From: Bondarzewia mesenterica
Lineage: Eukaryota; Basidiomycota; Agaricomycetes; Russulales; Bondarzewiaceae
Direction of reading: 5' to 3'
NCBI GenBank assembly: GCA_004802705.1
Contig: SGPL01000317.1
Location: forward strand, 1 to 39,776
DNA: 39,776 nt
The notes under the pieces: generated by a model
Told to the model about the DNA's origin: nothing
Seen by the model: the letters and a program-made list of their open reading frames with translations, nothing else
Databases searched by the model: none
Shown: positions 19,824 to 32,498 of the stretch, one piece after another
Position numbering within the stretch: position 1 is the stretch's first letter
Layout of the letters: the number at the start of each line of letters is the position of its first letter
Translations under genes and position numbers: made by a program

Positions 19824-22628
19824 TCAAACTGACGCACGGTACAGCGACGCATATGCGCCTCCTTTTCGCAGGAGCTCCTCATGCGTCCCGAATTCAGTAA
19901 TCGACTTATGAAGGGGAAGATATTAGCCAGACTCGACGGGGAATGTATTCATACACGTATGATGAAACGCACCCCACTCTCCATCATGGCGATTTTATCA
20001 GCCCTGCGCGCGGTGGAGAGGCGATGCGTGACAAAGATGACTGTCTTCGTTTTTTCGCCGCTGGGCGAGCGCGAAAGCGCGTCTATCGTGGCAAAGATCT
20101 TGTTCTGTGCGTGCGCGTCCAATGCCGAAGTCTGCTGACACGAAGATCCAGTGTCAACCCGGCCGTTCGCGGTTTTTGTGCATACATAAAGTTATGGGAG
20201 ATGTAAGGATGAGTACGATGCTGATTGATCACGCACCGGCTCGTCGAACAGGAGGAGATCGACTTCGGGGCGATCCGCGCGCATGAAGGCGCGCGCGAGT
20301 GCTATGCGTTGCCACTGGAGTTTTCGGATCACACGGACGAAAGGAGGACACCGAACGTTGTTTGCGCATGGAAGAGACGTGGGCACCGTCAGCATGAGTA
20401 TGGTCATATTGATGATAATTGGAATTGCTGTGATAGTGGAGATACGCAGCAACTCGAAGCATGCTCACCTCGCCGCCGGAAAGCCCATGAGGCACCCACA
20501 CGGGTCTTTCCGATTTCGCACCCGTGGGTACGGGCATGCCACCTAGGGGCGGATAGATCAATGAGTCAAAGCCGAGGGCATCCAAGCGGGTGTCGGCGCC
20601 CTGCGGGAGCGAGTCAACAATACGTTCGCTCTCCGCGAGCTTGACAGCGCGTTTCAGAGCGGAGGGACATGTGATGTCCTGGACGAAACCGATTCCGATG
20701 TTCTCTGTTACGGTGCCGTTATACTTTGAGAAGTTTTGAAATACGGCCGTCATGGCGCGGTGCAGGTCCACTGGATGGTATCGGCGGATGTCAACATCAT
20801 TCACAAGGAGCTCGCCTGAGTGAAAATCAAAGATGCGAAGGAGGATTTTGCCCAGCGTTGATTTTCCTGTCGAAATAGCCGCTGAATAAATCATCCTAAA
20901 GGGAGAGCAGTAGAACATACCCGAGCCATTGTATCCTACGAGTGCCAAAGTTTCTCCGGCTTCAAGCGTAAAGCTGATGTTCCGCAAAGCGGAATCTGTG
21001 CAGCCTGGGTAGGTATAGGTGAGGTTCCTAGATGCACGTCGATATGACGTCGGTAGAACGTAAAAACGCAGCATCTCTCACCGTGCCTCGATTTTCATGC
21101 CCTTTCCCAACGCTTCGTATTGGACGTGGCTGTCCTTCTTCGGCTGCAAATGAGGTTCGATCTCCATCGAAGCGCAGAATGCACCCATCAGGAAGATGCC
21201 TTGGAGCGCCATCCGAATGGTAACAAACAGGTTGCTGATGGTATAGACGATGGATTGAACCGAGCTGCGGTACAAGGCCAAGGAGCCGAGGGAAGGTGAC
21301 GATTGGAGCATTAGGACGAAAGGTATCTGTCAAGAATTGGAAATTAGATCATGAATCCATGAAATCCAGATAAAATAGGACTCTCAGACAGACATTTTGT
21401 AGTGAGGTGATAATTTCCGCGATATTAATATGAGACAAAAATTTTGACAACGAAAATTGTGGCTTGTGAGGTTGATGGATGCCCAAACCAGCCTTGCGTG
21501 CAGCGGCCCAAGTGTCTAGAATCCAAGGGCCCAGCCCGAAGAGCATAACTTCGGGACGATGGGACTCACTGATGGAGAGGTGGCGCATTTGCTCTTGTTT
21601 TTCCGCCTGACGTACATCGTCCTCTTCATAAGTGGATAAATCAAACTCATACCCATAGGGCATGAAATACGACTGAAGAAATGGAAGGGCCGAAGTGACG
21701 ACGGAAATTACCAGGGTAAAGAGGGGGAGCGCGCCATATGTGAGGGACGAGAGAACGAAGATGTGAGACGCGAGTTCGGATAGGAGAGTGAAGATGCGGA
21801 TGAAATCGACGGGCGAGAACAGGCCAAAGCCGCCCACGCCCTGGAACGACGAGACGAACATATCCGACTCTGCGAGCAGATCGCGGACGGTCGGATCTGA
21901 CAACGTGGGTACGTCGAGGCGCACGCGTTGTTCCATCTGTTGATACTCGACGAGAAAACGTGCGGAATTTTGCACAAGATGTTCGTTGTCCTCACTGTTG
22001 TAGCAAGGATCAGTATGTCAGACGTCGGGTAGCTGAAGGAAAGCCGGGAGGGAGGCGCCTTACGCGAAGGAATCCAATAGCTTCTCGGCAACAAATCGTA
22101 AAGATTCGGTGCCTAAGAGGCAAAGGAGATGCGACCAGGTAAAGTGACCTGATGTGACTAGAGATTGAATCTGACGGTAAGAACAATCATCATCATGAAT
22201 GAGAACGATCGGAGGACATTATGTGAACCAACCTCGTTGATGATCAATGCATGGGAATAGCCTTTGAAGACAGGCAGGATGCCCCGCACGAAGCTGACAC
22301 TTATCATGAACAAAGTGCGGTAAGGATGGAGATTCCAAAACAATCTGAATAATTCGGGAGTACACAGTTTGGCAATTCTGTGTGCAAGCTTGAGGTTTTC
22401 CCTGGTTACTGGGCGGTTACTGCCGGCACTGAAGCGTGGCACTGACGCCGGTGCATTCGCACGAGAGGCAAGCCAGGCCTCGTATATAGAGTCAGGCTGC
22501 GATGGGGCAAATTTGGGAGCCACCTTTGGAGACTTTTTGACGGGGGCATCGTAAGAATCGTGATGGGCGAAAGGCGAGAATATCTCAGAAAAGAAAAGCT
22601 GAAGGTGTAACAGTGACGAAGGCATCAT
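19824..22628 (-). CDS. ABC half-transporter (one TMD, one NBD), ABCB/MsbA-like
   Basis: Exons (minus strand): 22628-22233, 22170-22064, 21994-21394, 21326-21082, 21027-20921, 20866-20469, 20314-20237, 20131-19973, 19904-19824. All phases fit, giving 723 residues. The C-terminal ATPase is complete: Walker A GYNGSG/KST split by an intron, Q-loop VFQNFSKYNG, signature LSGGEW, Walker B LLLFDEP, D-loop SALD, H-loop FVTHRLST, then ITEFGTHEELL. The N-terminal half has several hydrophobic segments (HIFVLSSLTYGALPLFTLVI; SIVYTISNLFVTI) separated by long polar parts. Its similarity to standard exporter TMDs is not obvious. I recall such proteins as a basidiomycete group with no assigned substrate. As a half-size protein it should dimerise. 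The start is the first of two adjacent ATGs; an upstream exon is possible. Confidence 0.82.
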
Positions 22629-23398
22629 GACAGAAACAAGGATGGGGTGACGAGTGTGAGCAGGATGCCAGACCGACCATATATATAAGGATAGGGGATG
22701 TCCGGGGCACAAGCTGTGCAATCCCTAACAGGAATGTTTGTGTTATGGTCAGTAAAAAAAATTCTTCTAGCTGTGAGATCCGAGAAAACTTCATTTGGTG
22801 GCCAGCATTAGCGTGCTACGCCGTTGGGGTCATGTCGGTGATTGCAATCACACATGGCGTGGCACAGGAATTTGAGTGCACCTGGTAACACTGGAGAGGA
22901 TAGATATTTTGGTGAGTCAGGTATGGTATGTGAGGGCTAAAAAAACGGCTTTGGCAAGGCAACTGGGGGTACATTCGCAGGCAGCGTTGATTCGGGCTTG
23001 GTCGAGTGTTCTCAGTGTTTCCTTCAGATAGCCGTAAACGGCCACAACAGCCAGTGTGTGTCGAATGGCGCTGGTATTTAAATGAGGACCCCGGAGTCTC
23101 AAAATTACCCAAGTATTTTCACTTGTTGACGTAATGTTATTTGGTGAGTATGACCATACTTGGTGTCAGTATGAAGTCAAATGAAGTAAGTAACGAAATA
23201 ATGGTCTTTCGCTGACATACTATCAGGTTAGCGCTCCCGGGGGTCTCTTTCTGCCTTGCAGATTTCCGTTGTAGGTAAGGCAGGTCCTGGTCGCTCGGGA
23301 GTCACTCGACCCGCTACTCAAATTTCCTGCTCAACTAGCCTGCTGTGTCTGTCCACCTGATTTCTCTGGCTTTCTCTATTCCATCCATCAACTTAATA
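22629..23398. promoter_or_regulatory. Divergent promoter region, ABC transporter / GTP cyclohydrolase
   Basis: This 770-bp spacer separates two divergent starts and must contain both promoters. The sequence from about 23120 to 23230 has several near-repeats of a TGACATACT/GAAGTAAGT type, and 23280-23398 is C/T-rich before the GCH1 ATG. No coding sequence is supportable. Confidence 0.45.
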
Positions 23399-24606
23399 AT
23401 GTCTTCCGATATCACGCACGGAGCCCTGCTGTCCGACAGCTTGCGCAAACTTCAAATCGATTCGGCAGCAGCAGATTCTGACGGCCAAAATTCCACTCTG
23501 GATGGGCCTGCAGAAATTGCAAGCAGCAGCGGCACACGAGGCGATGAGGATCATGTCCGCAAAGAATCCAAAGAATCCGGTGTCATCTCTTCATCTTCCT
23601 CCACGGATCCTACCAGACTTGCGTCGACTCAGCTCATTCGTGAGGGATATGGCTTCCGCCCCGCATCCGGGTTTTCGACTCCTGCGTCCGTGCATGCGCC
23701 AGAGAGGGCCAGCCCGCTTCCTGACATACACGGTCTGGGTTGGCCAGGTGCACCATCAATTATTTTCGTTACATGTACCACTTTCTGATATTTAATCTTC
23801 ACATCCATAGCCAAGTCCACCGTGTCTCGCTTGCATGCAACTCCCGCCGAGAAGGCCGCACGTGAGCAGAAACTAGCTGCAGCTGTGCGCACCGTGCTAG
23901 AATGCATCGGCGAAGATCCCGATCGCGAGGGTCTCCTTCGAACGCCGGACCGCTATGCTCAGGCCCTTATGTGGATGACAAAAGGATATGAGGAACGACT
24001 GGCAGGTGCGGGCCATTTTTGCAGCCTTTCTCGTTTGCTATACCCACAGCTGAAAGGTAACGTCCACCGACAGACACCATCAATGATGCTATTTTTGCAG
24101 AAGATCACGACGAGATGGTCCTAGTCCGTGACATTGACATCTCGAGCTTGTGTGAGCACCACCTCGTCCCCTTTACAGGAAAGGTGCGTCCGTTCTCCCG
24201 TCTTTCTCGGACTTTCCCCGCGTTAACCGCGCGGCTCGCCCAGGTCGCCATTGCTTACATCCCGAATAAACTCGTCCTCGGCTTGTCCAAGCTCGCGCGG
24301 ATCGCAGAGACGTTCAGCCGTCGGCTCCAAGTACAAGAGCGACTCACCAAGCAGATTGCCGTATGCGTACAAGAGGCCATAAAGCCTCGTGGTGTCGCCG
24401 TCGTTATGGAAGCAACGTGGGTCCCATAGAGCCCTTCCGGCGCGTGTCCCACACTCACCTGGCCTTGCGCATGTAGCCATCTATGCATGACTATGCGTGG
24501 TGTCCAGAAACCAGGCTCAGTCACCGTGACTTCCTGTATGCTTGGGTGCTTCCGAACCCAGCAGAAAACACGCGAAGAGTTTCTAACCCTCATTAAGGGA
24601 CGTTAG
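23399..24606 (+). CDS. FOL2: GTP cyclohydrolase I
   Basis: Exons: 23399-23747, 23811-24005, 24074-24183, 24244-24416, 24477-24606, totalling 318 residues in frame. The catalytic domain starts about residue 135: [24 protein letters not shown], the zinc and substrate motif [63 protein letters not shown] (second zinc cysteine) and a short FLTLIKGR end. It converts GTP to 7,8-dihydroneopterin triphosphate, the first step of folate and pterin synthesis, as a homodecamer. The ~115-residue N-terminal extension is Ser-rich and low in complexity, as in other fungal enzymes. Exon 4 begins right after GK of the PFTGK motif. All conserved active-site residues I can check are present. Confidence 0.96.
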
Positions 24607-24840
24607 ACCACATTCAACTTGCGATTCAACTCGCAAACGGTCGCGGGGATGGCATCTTATCATTATTCACATCTCATGCTATCATGATCTCATCATCACC
24701 TGGAAATGGACTGAGCAGGTCAGGGAGCTATAATGGATAGTTCTGCTGATACTATACAGGATACAAATATGTAACAACGCCAATAGATGTATGCTACACG
24801 CGGAATCAGCGCAGAGCAGCACCGAAGCTTTACAACAAAT

Positions 24841-27800
24841 CTAATCCTTTCGGCCGGACCGTGTCTTGTCTCCGGCCTGAGGATCTATGGGCAGCAACCT
24901 CTTGGCCAAGGCATGGTCTCTAGACGATCCCGAGGCATATCGACTACGATTGATCCGCGGCCTCTTGGGAGGCTGCAGCACGGTATCTGGCCCTGCGCCC
25001 AGTGCAGCATCGCCGCCAGCGTCCTTCTCGCGATCTATGGAGCACAAGCTCAGTTTCGGGATGCCGCGCAAATTTCTACAATATCAAGAAAACTTACCGG
25101 ACACAGTACGCTTCCTAGAACTCTCTCGATCGTCGTCCTGCCGATTACGTTCGGATGCAGCGGGAGCTGTCTCTGCGCGGTGTGAATTCGGTGCTTGCGG
25201 AGGATGTGGTGCCTCTCTCTCGCCGATACGAGCACGAAGGCTGCCCGTTCCAGAAGACTCCTGCGGAGAAGACTGTGCTGTTGCCCCCGTAGCCCCGGTT
25301 GATGACCCATTCAAGGCCTGATGTGGTGCCGTGTCACGATTCATACGATCCCGCGTGCCCGTGGTCTCAGGTTTAGTAATACGTGGAGGCTCTCCAGACG
25401 CCATTGCTCTCGGAGCGGACGGAGTTGAAGCGGGTAATGGCTTCGTGGACGACGCAGGTCCTTCCGGAACGCGCTTCTCAGATGGCTGGAGGTTATTAGG
25501 TTTGAGAAGGCTCAGCGAGTGATAAGAGTGTGGAAACTGACTTTTTCCGAAGGTGCAGACCGCCCATCACTTTCCGGTGCATCGCGTTCCCTTCTTCGTC
25601 TGTCGGAATCACGCGGTCGGTCGTGCTCTTTATCGGACGAACGGCGACCACGTTCTTCACGGTGACCCTTCTCACGGGTGCTACGCTTAGAAGCACGCTC
25701 AGGCTGCGAAACAATGCATTAGCAAATAGATTAAGTTTGAAACCAACACATTCACGTACTTCATCTTCCGCAGGCCTCCGGCGCTTTCCAAGTGACTCCT
25801 CGCCTGGTTGCGCATTGCGATGCCTCGACAGATCAGGGCGACTAGGAAGGCCACGGTCATCTACCACTGACGGAGCGTTGCTACGACTGGGGGCTTCCCG
25901 ATCTTTCCTGCTCTCCCGCTCACGGTCTTTCTCATCCCTACGATGTCGATCACGTTCACGATCTCCTCTATCCCGATCTCTCTCCCTGTCGCGTTCGCGT
26001 TCGCCCCTCTCTCTGTCTCTCTCCCTCTCTCTGTCTCGATCCCGCGGCTCCCTTTCTCTGTCTCTGTCTCTGTCCCGTTCTCTGTCTCGTTCCCTGTCCC
26101 CGTGCCTATCTCGCCCACGGTCCTTCTCGCGTTCTCCTTCACGTGTTGAAGCCCGCTCTCTCCGCTCACTGCGATGAGACGTACCATCCCGTCGGTCAGC
26201 CGATCGCAATTCCTGCCTCCCGTCGCGGTCCCCACGTCTGTCGTCTGAACGTTCGCCTTCCCCACGATCGGAACGAGAGCGGCCAGCACTGGTCCGACTG
26301 TCATTACTGTGGTTTCTGGTACCGGGCCGTGTGGAAGGGGACGGGGAACGACGACGAGCTGAAGGGGAAGGCGCCCTGGAACCGCCGCTCACACGCCGAT
26401 GTTCGTTGGGCGGAGGTCGACTTCCTTTGTCCTCTGTCTGGTCTTCTGGTCCCACTTTCCTGCCAACCGTTTGCTTTGCAGTCTCACGCAACTCTTGCGC
26501 GGACACAGTCTGACTGGGAGCGCTTGGCGGGGGCATATTCTGAGCAGGCTCTTGCGGGAAAAATCTGTCATGCAAAGAACGATGACTTCTTGGAGATTTG
26601 GGCGGTTGCTTGCCCATTGGAACGGTCGTGGAGATTGGTGTTGGTGTGGCAGGGGGATGCGGCGACTCTTTGTTTTGTAATGGCAAGGGTTTGCGAGGTG
26701 TAGGCGTGGAAATCGGTGTAGGGGCGTCTGGACGAGGACTAGGGGCGCCAGGGCGAGGGCTTGATACATTTCCTGCAGGAGTTCGAGAGGGACGAGTTGG
26801 CATAAGGGATCCATCCTTTGAACTGGTGGATGGTTGCATGGCGTTCTTAGTCTCATCCTTGGATGCGTCAACGTCCATCGGTTGCGTCTTTGTCTCTGGA
26901 GTTCTCCCGTTGGCGGCCGGCTGCGTTGGGGTACCCGCTCGAGGTTCCGTACGCACTCTCTTCACGACTTCTGGCCTAGGGACACTGTGGTATACAATCA
27001 CTAAGACTTCGATGAGATATCAATGCGTCCGATACGCACCTATCCATGGCCAATTTAGTGGAAGAGATTGCAGTTTTTTCGTTTGTTCCGTTCGCTGAAG
27101 CAAGCTGAGCACGAGGTGCTGATGGGGTTGGAGCAACGCCGTTGCGGAGCTTCTCAACTGTGGGAGTGGCGACTGCAGCAGGGGCAGCCGGAGGTGCACT
27201 GCTCTTAGCTCTGTCAAGGGTTGGTGGGGTCGGGGTCGGGGTTGTCGCCTTTGGGGTCACAATGGACGCAATCGGCTGATAATACTGCATTTAATTCACA
27301 AAATGCTGATAGATTAAATGAAGCTCACCTTGCTCACTGCGCTCTTTGGAAGAGCCCATTGGGGTTCTCTCTTTAAGAGGCTGGCATGGTAACTAATTGG
27401 TATTTATGAGTAACATTTAGGCGAAGGGAATAGGAAAATCGTACTTACGCTCTACCCAGGATTTTCAAGTCACCTCGCTCTTCTTTCTCTAGGAATGACT
27501 CCATGACCTGCTTCAAAGGCATGCCTATGTACTCTGAGACCGTGGATACCGGAAAGACAGGTAAAATCTCTTTGAGCACGATAATGGTATTGTAGACATG
27601 CATGAATTCGCCTGTCTGGATGCTGTCGGCGAAACACTGGCTCCGATAGTCATGATGAGCAAAGGGAATTCGGGGTTGAAAAAAAACGTACTTTGAACAG
27701 TTTCCGATGCCACTTCTTCACGATTTGTTGAAATTTGTTCCAAGACAATACCGAGGAAGGCTCGATGACACTCTTGTTCGACCACTGATGCTGGAAACCA

Positions 27801-30800
27801 GGTAACCAGGTAGCCTTGCCACCAACCTTGACACGGTTGTCCTGCAAGTAGGCTTGTTCATCCTGGTACCACTTGTAGAGGTCTGTGAGGACGCCAAGCA
27901 AGAACCGACCTGGTAGAGATGTAAGGTTTTCAGTTTCGTCGCAAAAGTGCTCATGACGTACCATAGTTCTTGGCTTCATATTCACTCGATGAGAAAACAA
28001 CAACCTTGACATGATCTCCCAGAAGCTTTTTGCTTGTTAGAACATTGGTTTCGACATATTAATGAAGCAATCCACCTACCCTGTCATACGTCATCAACGT
28101 GCTGAATCCTGGGGTTCCCAATGTATGGATGACTTTGATCATTTGTACACAGTAGTCGGCATCCATGGGCGATAAAAGGCAACGGGGCTGAATGCAATGC
28201 TCGATAATCGCGGAAGAGAGAGCGGCGGCCTTAGTACCTGCGTCCAACGTTACTTTGATCCAAATTGTGTACCCTGGATCATTATACATACTGTGCGCAA
28301 ACCAATGTTGTTTCTCCTTCGTCAATCGTTTTATCGTGAAAACCCGCAGCGCCGTCTGTTCTTTGAACTCTTGAGCAAGAGTATTGACGAACGTGTTGTA
28401 ACGGTCTCGACGAGCACGATGAGCGAGAGCACCCTGCCGCTTTGTCCTGTCTGACGAACGATCTGCAGTAACGTATTCCTTGTCCTCTTGGCGACTCAGA
28501 TTCCGTAGTGCAGTACACTCTTCATCGTACTTGGCTGCAGGAGGCGAAAGATCGTACGTGGAAAGCTGCCAAAAAGTGAGGTAAAACCCTGGGCTAAATG
28601 CACTATCAGATAAATTCTTCAAACTTGGAAGGAAAGTCGGAACTTACCCTACCACATCGTAGGCTTCCTTGGACACAAGTTGTTTGACATCATCGAATAG
28701 TTCTTTGATCTCAGGAAACCAGGGACTCTGGATATCAATATTAGTGCGAAAGGCAATAAATCCAATCGTTGAGATGTACCTCGGGCTGCGGTGGTTCTAT
28801 CGACGCATGTGCATCCCCGTTCTCCATCACGACATCCTCTGACGATTTGGATTCTTGAGCAACGGGCTTTGTTTCCGTAGACGTTTCAGTAGCAGTAGCA
28901 GTCGTCTCTCCAACACTAGGAGATGCGATGCGAGAGTTGGCTGCACTGGGATCACGCTTCGCGGCAAGAGCAGCCTTTAACCGCTTTTCCGCTTCCTGAC
29001 TGGCTATTCGCTCCTGTTCTTGCATAGCTAGCGCGGCAGGCTACCGCCAGCATGTGAGCTCGATCGGTTCCAAAAGTTAAAGAGACAAGGACGAACCAAA
29101 AGAGTTGAATGCAGGATAGGTCGCATAATCTGCATGCAAACCGGGGGACAAATGCCATAGATTTCGCCTAGCTCAGAAAGTTTGGGAATGACTTTATTTG
29201 CATAGTCTTGTGGGGACATCACAGCAGGCGAGGTGAGCAACTCCAGATATTGTAGCAGCACTCCATGCGTCTTTGAAAGCAAGTACTCCAATCAGTAACT
29301 GCATCAACAAGGCCAATTCACCACTCACAGTGTCATACAAACTGGAAAGCGACTTGAGATGCGCATTCTGGGTCCGGAACACAGCTGATTGACGCTGTTG
29401 TGCCACTTGTATGAGGAGCGGCAAAGCTAGCGATGAATCCAGCAAGGCCTTACCCAGCCTCTGCGGTCCCTTCAGAACTGCATCACCCGGGTCCAGGCGC
29501 GCACCACGAGTCTTGGAAGCAACAGACTCGATGCGGAGAGCAGGCCCACCAGCCATCGCAATGATCTGAGAATCCGACAAGCTGGGCAGAGGCTCGATGC
29601 CAGCCATCTTCCAGATCAATTCGCGGAGGACGATGATCTCGCTCGTCTGCCCGTTGTACAACTGATGGACAATGTACTTGAGCAGAGGGGTGAGATCAGC
29701 GCTGTACCGACGGAAAAGCATGCCAGTAAAGGAGGCAAGACCTACGAAAGGATGAGGGTTACGAATATCAATCAAGACGAATGATGCGCACTTTGCAACC
29801 AGTCAGATGTATTAACGCCATCGTCCTTGACCCTGTCCTTATTCGGATTGGCCAAAGCATCCAAGATAATATAGACCAATACGTCGAAGCCCATATTCGT
29901 GACGTATCTCAAAGCCTGAATAACCACTCCAGCCAAGTTGTCGTACGACATGATCTGGTTCACAGCATTCGCGAAGAATATGCACGGATTGCTGTGAGCA
30001 AGCTTGGCCACCGTTCCCGCAAGCGTGTCGATAGTATTGTGGGACAATCGACGCAAGATGCCCTTGGATTCGCGATCCGCCTGAATCGCACGCACACGGA
30101 GTTCGGGATGCGACTGGTAGACGCGAGTTTTCCACTCCCCATACAGCCGCCACCGAGAGGTGGTCTCGTACTGGCGAATGATATTCCAAATCTCAACAGT
30201 GCAGACAGCGTTGCCGCGGATGAGGGGCAATGCGGGAAGTAGATATAGACGAAGGATTTTGAACCAGAATCGACGAATCGGATGTTCTGCGTCAGGCTGA
30301 CCAACGGGCCTCTTAGTTTCGGGATCGATTTCAATCTAGCGGCGACGTGTTAGATAAGTAACTGACTGTCAACGATTTAGAGAAATGGCTTTACCGTCGA
30401 TTGGAGATGAAGTCGTCCGAGCCTCAAGAACTTTGTCAGGAACAGGGGATCTCTGGAAATATGCAGCCCTGCGAAGGCCATCAACGGTTCGATCACATTT
30501 GCCATGTCGTCCAACGACGTAGAGATGGGTACCCTTTCAGTCCAATCGGGGAAGAAGTACACGAAGTCCATAGTACTGGTGCTGGGTGGTGTCGGTGCCC
30601 AGAGAGTCAATGCTGATTTCCTACCAGGAACCTGAACAACACCGCCCGCAGTGTACCGCCCACGCGGTTGTGTATATGAAGGATTGCGTTCCTTCGTCAC
30701 CAGTAATGAATCGTAGAGAGACGACAGCGAATGCTTCATCACTCGGATGAGTAAATCGGCGATCTCGGGATGAGCATCAACCAACCACCGAAACTTCGTG

Positions 30801-32498
30801 AGAACCGCAATAGCGGGTCGTAGAGCACCTACAGCAAGCAATGCCGTGACTAGACCGAGCTTCTGATTTGGCCGCTGCTTCGGCTCAGAAGAAGTCTTTT
30901 TAGCCTCAGGAGGCGACACAGAGGGGCGGGGCTTAGGTTGCGAAGCTGACTCCAATGGTGCCGCCATAGCAAGTTGGCTGATTTTAGCGGTAGCTATACG
31001 GGAATCCACTGATGTAAGGTAGGCCTTGTGCTCTTTCTCCTCCATGTCGTCATCAGTGGGAGTGAGATGCGGGTACAAATCTTCCAGAGTGATGAAGCCT
31101 TCTCGAATGAGGAGAGCCGCCGTCAGGTAAAGGTGTCTCGGAGTCGGCTCAGTGACCTCCGACGACTAGAGATGTTTTAGTCGGTAGGACTCATTGAATG
31201 GGTGGCACACATACCTGATAATGCCGAAACTTAAAGCCCATGACCTGGGCCAAAACTCTCGTGTGTGGTTGAGACGATGGCGGCGGACCTTGGTTTCCTT
31301 CTGCCAACGCTAAGACGGTATCCAAATCCTTGCCTGTATACCTTCCCGTTTGATTATCCATCGCTATGTCACCGTTCGACTCCGCCTGGCCACATGTTAC
31401 ATCCGTGGAGAACCGAGTGCCCTCGCCCCTCCAAGGGGACAAACTCAAGAGCACCAAGAAGAAACTCCAGTGTGTCGCAAGATGGACTGAGAACTGGTCA
31501 AGGATGATGTCCAATGCCCTGTTAGGATCCAAATCAAAATATCCGATCAAACTGACAACACGTTCCCAAACAGGTCGTGCGAGGGCAGTAAGAGCCGACC
31601 AAGATTCGGTTGGTAGACCAGTCGCAGGAGAATGGGGAGGAGGTAGAGCGCTTGTGACTTCCGTGATCAGTTTCGAGAAACCTTCGGACTCTTCACGGAG
31701 GAGATTGAACTTATTTTGCTTGTAGCTGGAAGTAATGACATGAGGAAGTTGCATTGAGGCTTGATGTGACCACGTACAAAAGCGCTGTTCGCATACGGAT
31801 CTCCTTCTTGTCAAAAGCTGCCTTGTCCAAGATAAGGCCAACATTGGAAACAAGTGCCATGTCCAAACGTTCCCTACAAAGCCCGGGATCCAAAATGCCT
31901 GAGCTCTAAAGATCGTTCAATGTGCACGATCAATTGTTGCTTCGCGCATAATTAAAGCATAGAAACGCACCAACAGCTGATTCACAACGTCGACTAACAC
32001 CTCCTTGTACTTTTCAGCATCCTTCTTAGCCGTCGTGATTGCAGAAGCGTCGCTTTTGCTCTCGGCCTGTTCAGCGAGCGCTGCGGCAGCCTTGGCATCT
32101 GCTAGTATTTCATCGAGTTGTGAATCTATTGACCACACAATGTCTACTAATAATTCGCCAAATGTACTAGCGATCGACGCAGCTGGCGACGCATCGTGTG
32201 ACGATGACGGTAGACCGTGAAGCGATGACTGTAGGAAAGCGATGAAAGCGCTAGGGTTTAAAGAGTGTTGTCGGGACGAGGTATTCATTGTAGCGGATAG
32301 AAGAGTGTGAAACGTCACGGTTAACGCGTCGACGGTTTTCGCGTTAGACACATCGTAGAGTAGGGGTGTCACGAACTTGCGGCTTCGGAGATACTCAGCG
32401 TCTATCACACCTTGTTTAGAGGAGAAGACGCACCAATCTTCTTCCCCTCCTTGACCCCAGTTCGATAGAAAAGCGCGAGCCTTTGAGATAAGATCCAT
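24841..32498 (-). CDS. THO2: THO complex subunit 2 (Tho2/THOC2)
   Basis: Nineteen exons (minus): 32498-31971, 31905-31778, 31725-31215, 31165-30395, 30335-29792, 29741-29329, 29285-29097, 29040-28780, 28727-28648, 28593-28080, 28025-27962, 27909-27692, 27636-27449, 27392-27329, 27284-27040, 26984-25760, 25703-25542, 25485-25098, 25034-24841. Every junction keeps frame, giving ~2228 residues. Family landmarks include KFNLLREESEGFSKL, ALDIILDQFSVHLATHW, QVMGFKFRHYQ, LIRGNAVCTVEIWNIIRQYE, SHNTIDTLAGTVAKLAHSNP, the FYLTFWQLSTYDLSPP segment and CLLSPMDADYC. The C-terminal ~700 residues are disordered: Pro/Ser-rich, then an Arg-Asp/Arg-Glu run, then a basic tail. Tho2 is the THO scaffold, coupling transcription elongation to mRNP packaging and export in the nucleus. 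The open frame continues 144 nt upstream without an ATG, so a first exon may be missing. Confidence 0.93.
25970..26160 (-). repeat. Degenerate hexanucleotide repeat coding Arg-Asp/Arg-Glu in THO2
   Basis: On the + strand this reads as TCTCTG/TCTCGT-like hexamers, on the coding strand as CGAGAC/GAGAGA units. It encodes a long alternation of Arg with Asp or Glu. Such RD/RE dipeptide runs are common in RNA-processing proteins. The slippage-prone repeat also keeps the antisense frame open as a Ser/Leu/Arg run, which is not a gene. Confidence 0.85.

Noticed and set aside
22629..22721. Extending the ABC transporter start to 22721
   Set aside because: The codon at 22721 is TTG. The nearest in-frame ATG pair is at 22628 and 22625.
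25530..26177. 215-codon + strand frame rich in SRSRS/LSLSL repeats
   Set aside because: It is the antisense shadow of the Arg-Asp/Arg-Glu repeat of THO2, and it has no family resemblance outside the repeat.
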